Of a stretch of 64,000 nt of DNA, positions 1 to 8,003 are shown one piece after another (within the stretch, counting starts at the first letter, position 1; each line of letters starts with the position of its first letter). Under the pieces are notes generated by a model that saw only the letters and a program-made list of their open reading frames with translations, had not been told where the DNA came from and ran no database searches. Origin of the DNA: Clostridiales bacterium (GTDB lineage: Bacteria; Bacillota; Clostridia; Saccharofermentanales; Saccharofermentanaceae). Where the stretch lies: NCBI GenBank assembly GCA_017529925.1, contig JAFXMZ010000004.1, forward strand, positions 1-64,000. The letters are read 5' to 3'. The position numbers and the translations under genes were made by a program.

Positions 1-1042
1 GCTGGCCGAGGAAGTTAAATGCTGCCTGCGTACCGCCGGATGCGCCCTGGAGTCCGCCCATCATACCGAGACCCATAAGACCTGTAGCTGCACCTGCGGA
101 GTTGCCGCCTGCGAGCTTCATAGCCTCTGTCTGGCCGAGAGCTACTTCTGCTGCGAGCATAGAAGGATCCTGACCGTACATCTTGGAAGTATCGATCTTC
201 TCGATCCTCTCTCTGGACTTCTCGTCAGGAGTAATGCCGCCGATAGCAACAGACTCGATAACGATACCTCTGTTCTGGAGCCACTCTTCGTCGAGAGCTT
301 CCTGCATGTATCTTCTGAGTCTTCCCTGCTCACCGGGCAGATCTGAGAACATGATCTTATCTGTTCCGCCGCATCTGTTGAGGACCTCGGAGATATTGTC
401 GAGGAACTCGAGGCGGGGCTGCTTGGGATCTGCAACTCTACCCATGAGATCTTCAGCAGTGAACTCTCCTGCGATATTTCCTGTCTGCGTCTGGAAGAAC
501 GTTACAGGGTCAACGATCTTGTAAGAGAAAGCACCGTTCAGCCTGATGTAGATATTTCTGTATACGGGATCGTTGTAAGGAAGAGCAGATGCCGTTCCGA
601 ACTTATTGTCCTTCATCTCGAGCATGTTAACGAAGTAGACTCTCTGCTGCTTCGCGAGCTCTCCGCCTCTCTTCATACGCTCCCATGTATCGCTTACGAT
701 ACCCTTGGCCTTCTCGAGGAACTTACCCTCACCGAAGATGGAAGGAGAAGTAGAGGAATCCCACTGATACATTCCTGCTGTAGTAGTAAAGTCGATTACT
801 CTTCCGTTATCTACGAGAAGCAGTGCCGTTCCTTCGGGAACAGCGATCGTAGATCCGTTTGAAATGATCTCCGAACTACCTGTATTCTTTCCCTTCTTGA
901 TCTGAGCCGCACCCTTCTTGACGAGCACATTCTGACCGAGAGAGTCACATGTGAAGAACTCGAGGTACTGATCTGCAAACTCAGAATTAATGGACTCACG
1001 AGCCACACCGATAAGGTTTGCAGCAAGCTTAATCAATCCCAT
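1..1042 (-). CDS. SPFH-domain protein (YdjI/virion-core-like), 3' end outside window
   Basis: The reading frame is open from the ATG at 1042 to the window edge, so about 347 N-terminal residues are visible and the C-terminus is missing. It begins MGLIKLAANLIGVARES and has the look of the SPFH (band 7) proteins annotated as YdjI or 'virion core protein'. These usually end in a zinc ribbon, which here would lie beyond the window. The visible end is a Gly/Ala/Met-rich segment (MGLGMMGGLQGASGG), typical of the linker before that ribbon. A CGGAGG Shine-Dalgarno sits about 8 nt before the ATG. A good promoter precedes it, so the gene is probably transcribed on its own. The proposed role, membrane-associated stress scaffolding, is inferred from the family only. 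Confidence 0.8.
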   Translation of the reverse strand, partial: MGLIKLAANLIGVARESINSEFADQYLEFFTCDSLGQNVLVKKGAAQIKKGKNTGSSEIISNGSTIAVPEGTALLLVDNGRVIDFTTTAGMYQWDSSTSPSIFGEGKFLEKAKGIVSDTWERMKRGGELAKQQRVYFVNMLEMKDNKFGTASALPYNDPVYRNIYIRLNGAFSYKIVDPVTFFQTQTGNIAGEFTAEDLMGRVADPKQPRLEFLDNISEVLNRCGGTDKIMFSDLPGEQGRLRRYMQEALDEEWLQNRGIVIESVAIGGITPDEKSRERIEKIDTSKMYGQDPSMLAAEVALGQTEAMKLAGGNSAGAATGLMGLGMMGGLQGASGGTQAAFNFLGQ

Positions 1043-1104
1043 ATTCTTGAACCTCCGTTTTCTGATGTTTGTCGCAGGGAATAACCCCACGCGCCAACAT
1101 AGAA

Positions 1105-1133
1105 ATAATAGCATAGTTCAAAATACTTGACAA
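1105..1133 (-). promoter_or_regulatory. Sigma-A-type promoter of the SPFH gene
   Basis: On the minus strand, TTGTCA (-35, 1128-1133) and TATTAT (-10, 1105-1110) are separated by exactly 17 bp. The likely start lies about 55 bp before the ATG. Both hexamers are one mismatch from consensus. Confidence 0.65.
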
Positions 1134-1216
1134 TTTACCGGGGACCGACTTTATAGAAAATTAACTTTTAACACTAACTTCGTGAGAGCCCCGTTTTTTG
1201 AGCCTTCCGAAAAGGG

Positions 1217-2497
1217 TCAAGCCCAGAATATCCAGACGACTGCGGCACCCGCTACTGCCGCGACCAGGGTAAAAGGTATACCTATCCTGAGAAAATCCCT
1301 GTTCCTGACCTTGTAACCCTCTTTCTGGAGGATGCCGATGCCGGTGATATTGGCCGATGCACCGACGGGCGTGATGTTTCCTCCGAGCGTTGCCCCGATG
1401 AGAAGGCCGTAATCGAAAAGATACGGCTCGATGCCCATTATACCTGCTATGCCGGTGACTACCGGGAGCATGGTGGCAACATAGGGGATATTGTCGATAA
1501 AGGCGCTCAGGGCAACGGATACGGATACGATAAGGATATACATGACAAGCGGGGAATCGCCTCCTGCCTTTACAAACAGCTTCGCTATCTCGTCAATGAC
1601 TCCGGCTTCGGTTATGCCTTCAATGACCATAAACAGGCCGGTAAGGAGAAGGAGCGTCTTTATGTCGATTGCATCGAGGACCGACTTGAGGAACTTAACC
1701 CTCTCTCCCCTGTGCCTTAACCACTCGGCGATCGTGCCGAAAAGTCCCAGACCGACACAGATGATTCCGTTCGTAAGAGCGGGCTTATCCGGGAACTGGG
1801 AAGCGGCGATGAGAAGTCCTATCGTTCCGAGGAGAAGGACAGTCGGCAGATAATCAGTAACCTTTGTCGTGATCTCCGAAGTGACCTTTTTCTTTTCCTT
1901 CCTGAACAGTATCATCAGGACGGGAACTGTCATGATGGCGCCTGCTTCTACAGCGAAACAGATACCGGGCCTGCCCAGGAACCAGAAGAAATCGTTAAAT
2001 CCCATATCGGCATAGGAACCGAGCAGTATCGAAGTCGTATCTCCGACCAGTGTAGCCGCTCCCTGAAGATTGCTCGAAACCGCTATGGAGATTATCACCG
2101 GAACGGGATTTGTATTCAGCTTTTTCGAAACGGCAAGTCCTATCGGTGCGAGCATCAGAACTGTCGCGACATTATCGACAAATGCGGAGATGAGTCCCGA
2201 GAAAAGGCTGAGGACTATAACGGCCCATTTTACGTTCGGGGTCATCTTCAGGAGCTTCTCAGCCATAAGGGCCGGCATCTTGCTCTGTATGAACAGCTCT
2301 ACGGTTATCATGGTACCCAGGAGCATCAGTATGACGTTCCAGTTGACTGCCAGAAGGGAATCGCCGACAGGCAGTATCCCGATCGCCATAAAGATCGCGG
2401 CAGCAAACATCGCGATCATCCACCTCTGTTCCGTGAAGATCAGGAGGCAGACGTACATTACCGCAAATATTCCGAGAGAAAGATACATCATGTTCAT
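1217..2497 (-). CDS. ArsB/NhaD-type ion permease (SLC13/IT superfamily)
   Basis: A 426-residue polytopic protein with about ten hydrophobic segments. It carries the internally duplicated signature of the ion-transporter superfamily: SAFVDNVATVLMLAPI (Asp near residue 108) and SAFIDNIPYVATMLPVV (near residue 334), plus GNITPVGASANI near the C-terminus. Family members export arsenite or Na+/H+, or take up anions; the substrate cannot be read from sequence. It is the last gene of a leftward cluster after the P-loop NTPase (38 bp gap). No ars genes are adjacent, so arsenite resistance is not supported by context. The start codon lacks a Shine-Dalgarno but has TATCAT 7 bp upstream, with TTGATT a further 18 bp away, suggesting a leaderless transcript. 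Confidence 0.85.
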   Translation of the reverse strand: MNMMYLSLGIFAVMYVCLLIFTEQRWMIAMFAAAIFMAIGILPVGDSLLAVNWNVILMLLGTMITVELFIQSKMPALMAEKLLKMTPNVKWAVIVLSLFSGLISAFVDNVATVLMLAPIGLAVSKKLNTNPVPVIISIAVSSNLQGAATLVGDTTSILLGSYADMGFNDFFWFLGRPGICFAVEAGAIMTVPVLMILFRKEKKKVTSEITTKVTDYLPTVLLLGTIGLLIAASQFPDKPALTNGIICVGLGLFGTIAEWLRHRGERVKFLKSVLDAIDIKTLLLLTGLFMVIEGITEAGVIDEIAKLFVKAGGDSPLVMYILIVSVSVALSAFIDNIPYVATMLPVVTGIAGIMGIEPYLFDYGLLIGATLGGNITPVGASANITGIGILQKEGYKVRNRDFLRIGIPFTLVAAVAGAAVVWIFWA

Positions 2498-2534
2498 AGC
2501 GGAGATGATATCACAGCACCTACTTCCTAATCAA
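2498..2534 (-). promoter_or_regulatory. Possible leaderless promoter of the ArsB/NhaD permease
   Basis: On the minus strand, TTGATT (2529-2534) and TATCAT (2505-2510) are 18 bp apart, and the hexamer ends 7 bp before the ATG at 2497. No purine-rich ribosome-binding site lies between. This would place the transcript start at or next to the start codon. Confidence 0.4.
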
Positions 2535-2535
2535 A

Positions 2536-3219
2536 TCAGAAACTGTAGCGTATGCTCCTTTGAAGCTTCAATATCTCCGGAGCCTCGAACTTTTTCTCAT
2601 CCGAAGCAGAGATCAGTCCGTCCATAAATGCCGTGGCAACCAGGGGGATCCCCGTAAGACGGCTTACTTCCGCCACGATATTCTCGCCTTCCTTTACCTC
2701 CTCGAAAGTGGTCTCTTCCAGAAGGTTCGTATTATTTATGAATCCCGTAATGTTTATCCTCGAAGCTTCCTGAAGCTCGGATGCCATCCTGATTATACCG
2801 TCCTTATCCGCCGTGAACGGCCTGAGCGTATTGACTGCCATAAAGAGATTGCAGTCGATGCCCTCGAGCCTCGTCTTGAGCGATCCCAGAACGTTGGCAC
2901 CCATATCCTCACCGCCGATATCGAAGACACCCGAATATGAATCATCGTCGAAAATGACATACATCTCGCCGCTCAGGACCGGTGCATCGACATTGGAACC
3001 TGCGTAAGACGGGAGTATCACGCGGATACCGCTCTCCTCGAGCTCTTTTGCCGCATCAGCGCTCCTGTAGAACGGATTGACGATATCCATGTCCGCAAGA
3101 AGGACCTTCCCTTCGGGGGTTGCCTTCTTCATCGCTAAAGCCACATTAACGGCTATCTCCGACTTACCGCTTCCATATGCGCCGACTATGATATTGAGCC
3201 TCTTTTCGTTATAGAACAT
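2536..3219 (-). CDS. P-loop NTPase of the ParA/MinD-CobQ type
   Basis: A 227-residue protein with a Walker A motif at residues 13-20 (GAYGSGKS) and a KVLLADMDIVNPF segment resembling the Walker A' region of SIMIBI ATPases. A GVFDIGGEDMG stretch probably acts as Walker B. No membrane segment or DNA-binding domain is evident. It sits between mutS2 (26 bp gap) and the ArsB/NhaD permease, which recalls ArsA-type ATPases paired with ArsB. However, ArsA cysteines and its duplicated structure are absent, so this is only a suggestion. The start at 3219 is supported by AAAGGTG 8 nt upstream. Function is unknown. Confidence 0.75.
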   Translation of the reverse strand: MFYNEKRLNIIVGAYGSGKSEIAVNVALAMKKATPEGKVLLADMDIVNPFYRSADAAKELEESGIRVILPSYAGSNVDAPVLSGEMYVIFDDDSYSGVFDIGGEDMGANVLGSLKTRLEGIDCNLFMAVNTLRPFTADKDGIIRMASELQEASRINITGFINNTNLLEETTFEEVKEGENIVAEVSRLTGIPLVATAFMDGLISASDEKKFEAPEILKLQRSIRYSF

Positions 3220-3244
3220 ATTTCTTCACCTTTCCCGTTCAGTT

Positions 3245-5725
3245 TTAAAGGAGCACCGCAACAGTCACTCCGTCGTCACCCTCGCCCTGATAACCCGGGC
3301 GGTGCGACTTGACCCTTATGTCTGAATCGAGCATCGATTTTACAGCACTCCTCAGGGCTCCCGTGCCCTTGCCGTGTACTATCCTTATATCGTGTATCCC
3401 CGCAAGCTGGCAGTCGTCGATATATGAGTCGAGCGCACTCTCAGCTTCGGCGACGGTCTTTCCTATGAGCATCAGCTCCGGCATGACCGTCATGGATTTT
3501 TCATATCTCATCTTTCCTGCCGATGACTGCCTGTAGGAAGCCGCCTGTTCGATCCTGTTCTTTTTTGATGATGCTTCCTTCTGATCTCCTCCTGCGAGCT
3601 GTTTTGCCGTAGGCATCCTCAGGTTTGCGATATCTACGGAATAAGTCATCGTGCCCGAAGAGATCCTGACCTTTTTATTTCTTCCGCCCGGAGCAGATAC
3701 GACTGTTCCCGTAAAGTTCAGATGAGGGACAAAATACTTCTCTCCCTCCCTGACTTCCTTAGGAGCTTCACCCGGAAGCGAAACATTATCGACTCCGTCT
3801 TCCTCTTCATCCTTTGAGAGATCCTTTACGCCTGCGCGCAGCCTCCTCCTTATCCTGTCGAGCTCGTCCCGTGCTTCCTCACGCGACTCATTCCTGGACC
3901 TGGTCCTGAGCTCTCTCATGAGCTCATCAAGCTCCTCTTCCTTTTCCTTTAAGAGCTCTTTCTGCTTCATCCTCGAGTCGTTCAGGATCTTTGTCTTTGA
4001 GGCTTTGAGCGCCTTCTTCTCCTCTTCCAGAGAGGCGATCTTCTCCTTAAGCTCATTATTGAGCCTTAAGTTCTCATCCTTAAGTCTTTCCGCTTCGCGG
4101 CTGTTCTCCTCGGCCTCAGATATGAGCATCTCGAAAGACAGTTCCTCCTCAGAGAGCTTGGACCTTGCATCTTCGATTATGTCTTTCGGAAGTCCGAGCT
4201 TGCCTGATATGACAAATGCGTTCGACACGCCCGGAGCACCCGTAACGAGCCTGTATGTCGGCGAAAGAGTCTCTGTGTCAAACTCGCATGCGGCATTCAT
4301 GACACCGTCCTTCGTAATGGCATATGCCTTCAGTTCCTTGTAGTGGGTCGTTGCCATGACAGTGCATCCTGAGTCGAACAGCCTGTCGAATATCGATACG
4401 GCAAGAGCCGCTCCTTCCGCAGGATCAGTACCGCTTCCGAGCTCATCAAGGAGCACCAGCGATCTTCCCCTGACGTTCTTCAGGATGAAGACGATATTTG
4501 ACATATGCGCCGAGAATGTCGAAAGGCTCGCCTCGATACTCTGTTCGTCACCTATATCGGCCAGGACTCTGTCAAAGACCGATGCCTCTGATCCGACTGC
4601 GCACGGTATCATGAGGCCGGCCATGGTCATGAGAGTCAAAAGCCCGCATGTCTTCAGCGACACAGTCTTGCCGCCCGTATTGGGACCCGTGATGACCAGA
4701 GTCGTATAGTCGTAGCCGTTGATGATATCGACCGGTACTGCAGTATCTTTGGGCAGCAGCGGGTGTCTGGCCTTCATGAACCTGATCTTGCCGTCGCGCA
4801 GCAGTACGGGCTTCACTGCATCCATCGATATCGCAAGTTCTCCCTTGGCGCTCGCAAGATCGATGCAGCCTATGAGGGATATATCGGCATCCAGGCTTCC
4901 TCTCGAATCCTTAACTAGCTTCGTGAGCGAAGCAAGGATCCTCTCGATCTCCGCCTTCTCCATCGAAGAGAGTTCTCTTATCCTGTTATTTGCCTCGACT
5001 ACGTTCATCGGCTCGATGAATACTGTCTGCCCCGTCGATGAAGTGTCGTGAACGATACCGGGAAGACGTCCCTTATGCTCCGACTTAACGGGAACGCAGT
5101 ATCTCTCGTTCCTTATCGTTATTATCGCTTCCTGAAGTATGTCCTCATTATTCCTGATGACACGGTCGAGAAGGATCCTTATGCTGCCTGCGATATCCTT
5201 CTTCTCGCGGCGTATCGAATAAAGTGTCTCGCTCGCGCGGTCATTAATCTCGTCGGAATTGACTATCGCGAATTCGATCTCCTTGCGGAGCTTCTCCTCG
5301 GCATAAAGCGCCCTGATCGACGAGAACAGGTTGGTCTCGTACATATCCGTGTGCTCGCCGGACACTATCCCCTGAAGCTCCGAAACGCTCCTAAGGAACC
5401 TGGCTATATCAAGGAGTGCCGCCGGTGTGAGAACACCTCCCGCCCTGACATATGAAAGGTGATCCCTGATCTCAGGGAATGACGAAAGGGGGATCGAGCC
5501 GTATTTATTGATGTAGGTGTAAGCCTCATATGTATCTTCGAGGGATTCGTTTACCATCTCGAAAGATGTCGTAGGCAGAAGAGATCCGGCAAGTTCTCCG
5601 CCGTAGGGAGTCCTTGCCTTCTCTTTGAGCTCTGATATTATCTTGTCGAATTCAAGGACAGAAAGAACCCTGCCCTTTATCATCTTCCTTCGGGCTTCTT
5701 CCTCGAAAGTAGTGTATTTATACAT
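3245..5725 (-). CDS. mutS2: MutS2, ribosome-rescue/anti-recombination ATPase with Smr nuclease domain
   Basis: At 826 residues it matches the usual MutS2 size. An N-terminal core/clamp region precedes the ABC-type ATPase: Walker A TGPNTGGKT near residue 345 and LLDELGSGTDP near 422. A long charged coiled coil follows (about 520-640). The C-terminus is an Smr domain with IVHGKGTGALR. MutS2 suppresses homologous recombination and acts on collided ribosomes in Bacillus; the mismatch-recognition domain of MutS1 is lacking. The gene follows pfkA by 9 bp. The start at 5725 has AGGAG only 3 nt away. An internal Met at residue 15 (position 5683) aligns better with typical N-termini and is an alternative. 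Confidence 0.95.
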   Translation of the reverse strand: MYKYTTFEEEARRKMIKGRVLSVLEFDKIISELKEKARTPYGGELAGSLLPTTSFEMVNESLEDTYEAYTYINKYGSIPLSSFPEIRDHLSYVRAGGVLTPAALLDIARFLRSVSELQGIVSGEHTDMYETNLFSSIRALYAEEKLRKEIEFAIVNSDEINDRASETLYSIRREKKDIAGSIRILLDRVIRNNEDILQEAIITIRNERYCVPVKSEHKGRLPGIVHDTSSTGQTVFIEPMNVVEANNRIRELSSMEKAEIERILASLTKLVKDSRGSLDADISLIGCIDLASAKGELAISMDAVKPVLLRDGKIRFMKARHPLLPKDTAVPVDIINGYDYTTLVITGPNTGGKTVSLKTCGLLTLMTMAGLMIPCAVGSEASVFDRVLADIGDEQSIEASLSTFSAHMSNIVFILKNVRGRSLVLLDELGSGTDPAEGAALAVSIFDRLFDSGCTVMATTHYKELKAYAITKDGVMNAACEFDTETLSPTYRLVTGAPGVSNAFVISGKLGLPKDIIEDARSKLSEEELSFEMLISEAEENSREAERLKDENLRLNNELKEKIASLEEEKKALKASKTKILNDSRMKQKELLKEKEEELDELMRELRTRSRNESREEARDELDRIRRRLRAGVKDLSKDEEEDGVDNVSLPGEAPKEVREGEKYFVPHLNFTGTVVSAPGGRNKKVRISSGTMTYSVDIANLRMPTAKQLAGGDQKEASSKKNRIEQAASYRQSSAGKMRYEKSMTVMPELMLIGKTVAEAESALDSYIDDCQLAGIHDIRIVHGKGTGALRSAVKSMLDSDIRVKSHRPGYQGEGDDGVTVAVLL

Positions 5726-5734
5726 ATTCTCCTG

Positions 5735-6790
5735 TTATGAGAGACGCCTTGCATTCTCGATCTCGATCGAGGGGATGGTCTTTGTCGTTGCAAGACCTTC
5801 TTCAAGATCGACATCGGTTATCTTACCGTTCTTCTCGACTATTATCCTGTTATATCTTCCCTCGAGCAGGCAGTCGATCGCACGTACGCCCATAAGGCTG
5901 GCCGTCGTCCTGTCGCGGAGAGTCGGTGAACCGCCTCTCTGAAGGTGTCCGAGGATAGTGGGTCTGGACTCGATGCCAGTCTGCTCCTCGATCTTCCTGG
6001 CGATCTCGGGTGCGGATCCGACGCCCTCTGCAACGATAACGATGTAGTGCTTCTTGCCTTTATTCCTTCCATCGAGGATAGTCCTGATGACATCCTGATT
6101 GAAATCAAATCCTACCTCAGGGATAAGGATGACCTCCGCGCCTGTGGCGATACCTACGTTGAGAGCGATATATCCTGCTCTTCTTCCCATTACCTCGATA
6201 ACGGAACATCTCTCATGAGAGGATGCCGTATCGCGGAGCTTATCGATCGCCTCCATAGCCGTATTCATAGCCGTGTCATATCCGATCGTATAATCCGTGC
6301 ATCCGATATCGTTGTCGATCGTTCCGGGGATACCGATAACAGGTACGCCGATCCTCGCAAGGGCTCTCGCGCCCTTGAATGAGCCGTCTCCTCCGGATAC
6401 TACGAGTGCATCAAGACCGTAGACCTCCATCATCCTGGCGCCCTTCATGACACCTTCATCAGTCTGGAATGTCTTTGATCTTGCTGTCATGAGGAACGTT
6501 CCGCCTCTCTGGAGCGTCTCGGAAACATCTCTCATTCCGATCTGGCTCATCTCGCCCTTCCACAGTCCGTGGAATCCTCTCGTGACGCCGAAGACCTCGA
6601 GACCCGAATTGATGCCTGCACGTACGACAGCCCTTATCGTCGCATTCATTCCGGGTGCGTCGCCTCCCGAAGTAAGGACTCCGATCCTCTTGATCGGATT
6701 CTCGGGATCGGGCGCAGCGCCCTCATAGTTTTTTGCCTTAAGAGTGTCTATTGAAGGCAGGTTTTCTTCATTATATAAAAGCTTAATCAT
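5735..6790 (-). CDS. pfkA: ATP-dependent 6-phosphofructokinase
   Basis: 351 residues from the ATG at 6790, chosen over an upstream ATG at 6817 because GGAGG lies about 8 nt before it. It phosphorylates fructose 6-phosphate in glycolysis. Visible motifs are GGDAPGMNATIRAVVR at the nucleotide site, GGDGSFKGA, the catalytic GTIDNDIGCTDYTIGYDTA and HLQRGGSPT. Gly in GGDGS and PGTIDND (rather than GGDDS and PKTIDND) indicate ATP rather than pyrophosphate as donor. An N-terminal extension of about 35 residues precedes the core. It is the first gene of a leftward operon with mutS2. Confidence 0.95.
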   Translation of the reverse strand: MIKLLYNEENLPSIDTLKAKNYEGAAPDPENPIKRIGVLTSGGDAPGMNATIRAVVRAGINSGLEVFGVTRGFHGLWKGEMSQIGMRDVSETLQRGGTFLMTARSKTFQTDEGVMKGARMMEVYGLDALVVSGGDGSFKGARALARIGVPVIGIPGTIDNDIGCTDYTIGYDTAMNTAMEAIDKLRDTASSHERCSVIEVMGRRAGYIALNVGIATGAEVILIPEVGFDFNQDVIRTILDGRNKGKKHYIVIVAEGVGSAPEIARKIEEQTGIESRPTILGHLQRGGSPTLRDRTTASLMGVRAIDCLLEGRYNRIIVEKNGKITDVDLEEGLATTKTIPSIEIENARRLS

Positions 6791-6828
6791 GGGAATATTC
6801 CTCCGGATCCATATCATTTTCGAGATGT

Positions 6829-6859
6829 ATTATACACTATATGACGTTCTTTTTGGCAA
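6829..6859 (-). promoter_or_regulatory. Candidate pfkA operon promoter
   Basis: On the minus strand, TTGCCA (6854-6859) and a perfect TATAAT (6829-6834) are separated by 19 bp, about 40 bp before the pfkA start. The spacer is long, so strength is uncertain. Confidence 0.45.
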
Positions 6860-6899
6860 ACAGTATGATAATATAGGAAAGATACTGGAGGGATGATAT

Positions 6900-7451
6900 A
6901 TGTACGTTAACAATGCCGCAGTTATGATAAAGAGGATCAGGAACCTTATCCTGCTCCGATTATTCGGAGGATTCTTCGCTTTTGCGGTACTCCTTTTCCT
7001 TATGACGGTATTTGATATCCAGGGTCTGAGATACGGCATCGGTTATTCGACCGCATTCCTTATTATCTCTTTCATCCCGGTCTTTTTCATCCTCAGATCA
7101 AGGAAAAAGCTCTCGGGCGTCGAGAAGTATGATTCCTTTTTTAAGGCAGACCACGACGGTGTCATTACCATGGATACACTTGCGAAGATGCTCGGAGTAA
7201 CACCCGAGAAGGCTGCGAAGGACGTTGACTGGCTCTACAGGAAAGGCTGTTTCCAGCAGCTTACTTTCGACAGGTCTACAGGTACCATTACCGTATCCGA
7301 TAAGACAAAGACAGGTTTCAGGAATTACGAGGAGACATTTGTTGTCAAGGTATGTCCCACCTGCGGTGCCCGGGTCAGGCTCCGCAAGGGCGGCGGAGAC
7401 AGATGCGCATCCTGCGGCTATTACGTAAAGGATATCGAGGAGGTCAGATAA
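6900..7451 (+). CDS. Membrane-anchored zinc-ribbon protein, copy 1
   Basis: 183 residues with GGAGGG before the ATG. Two N-terminal transmembrane helices (about residues 20-40 and 50-70) are followed by a charged region and a predicted helical DNA-binding-like segment (DGVITMDTLAKMLGVTPEKA resembles a winged-helix). It ends in a CPTCGARVRL...CASCGYY zinc ribbon (two CxxC pairs). The TAA stop overlaps the next start by one base (TAATG), so both genes are co-translated. The next gene has the same layout and length, implying tandem duplication. I do not recognise a named family. A membrane-tethered sensor or regulator is inference. Confidence 0.75.
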   Translation: MYVNNAAVMIKRIRNLILLRLFGGFFAFAVLLFLMTVFDIQGLRYGIGYSTAFLIISFIPVFFILRSRKKLSGVEKYDSFFKADHDGVITMDTLAKMLGVTPEKAAKDVDWLYRKGCFQQLTFDRSTGTITVSDKTKTGFRNYEETFVVKVCPTCGARVRLRKGGGDRCASCGYYVKDIEEVR

Positions 7452-8002
7452 TGTATCTTAACCGGAACAGATTCTCACTCTATATGGTCAAAAGCATCAT
7501 AATCCTCATGGTCACTTTCACGTTGGCATTCTGGACGTTCATCTGCATCTGCGCGACGCTCGATGAACATATAGACGAGATCGACATGTGGCTCTTCTGT
7601 TTTATGATGATCGTACCCTGCATCTTCCTGATCCCTCTGGCCTGGAAGATGAGCAGATGTGTAATAGACGCCAGGTTACTGTCCGCCCTTTTCGAGAAGG
7701 ATTCCGCTTCCGCAGAGCAGATGACGGCAGACGAGATCGCCGCCAAACTGCACCGCAATAAGAAAACCATCATCAAGAGTATTCAGACGCTATTTAATAA
7801 CGGTATCCTTATCAACCTCACATACAGCATAGGAGAGGAACTCGTCCGTTTCTCCGATAATCCGGACCGCGACAGAACTCTGTCGCCTATGGAGTTCACG
7901 GGAGTCAACTGTCCTTCATGCGGTGCGGCATGCAAGATCCGCCACGGCGGAAAGTGCACATGCCAGACCTGCGGCAATACATTTACCGAAGCCGATATCT
8001 GA
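7451..8002 (+). CDS. Membrane-anchored zinc-ribbon protein, copy 2
   Basis: Also 183 residues when started at the ATG overlapping the previous stop; a longer in-frame version starting at 7352 is rejected because it would overlap copy 1 by 100 bp. It has the same order as copy 1: two transmembrane helices (about 15-60), a helix-turn-helix-like segment (MTADEIAAKLHRNKKTIIKS) and a zinc ribbon CPSCGAACKI...CQTCGN. Sequence identity to copy 1 is low outside this architecture, so the duplication is old. The gene ends 1 bp before the convergent dnaE stop. Function unknown. Confidence 0.75.
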   Translation: MYLNRNRFSLYMVKSIIILMVTFTLAFWTFICICATLDEHIDEIDMWLFCFMMIVPCIFLIPLAWKMSRCVIDARLLSALFEKDSASAEQMTADEIAAKLHRNKKTIIKSIQTLFNNGILINLTYSIGEELVRFSDNPDRDRTLSPMEFTGVNCPSCGAACKIRHGGKCTCQTCGNTFTEADI

Positions 8003-8003
8003 T

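Noticed and set aside
7352..7450. Longer version of the second zinc-ribbon protein
   Set aside because: The extra 33 codons overlap copy 1 in another frame; the ATG at 7451 overlaps the upstream stop and restores a length equal to copy 1.
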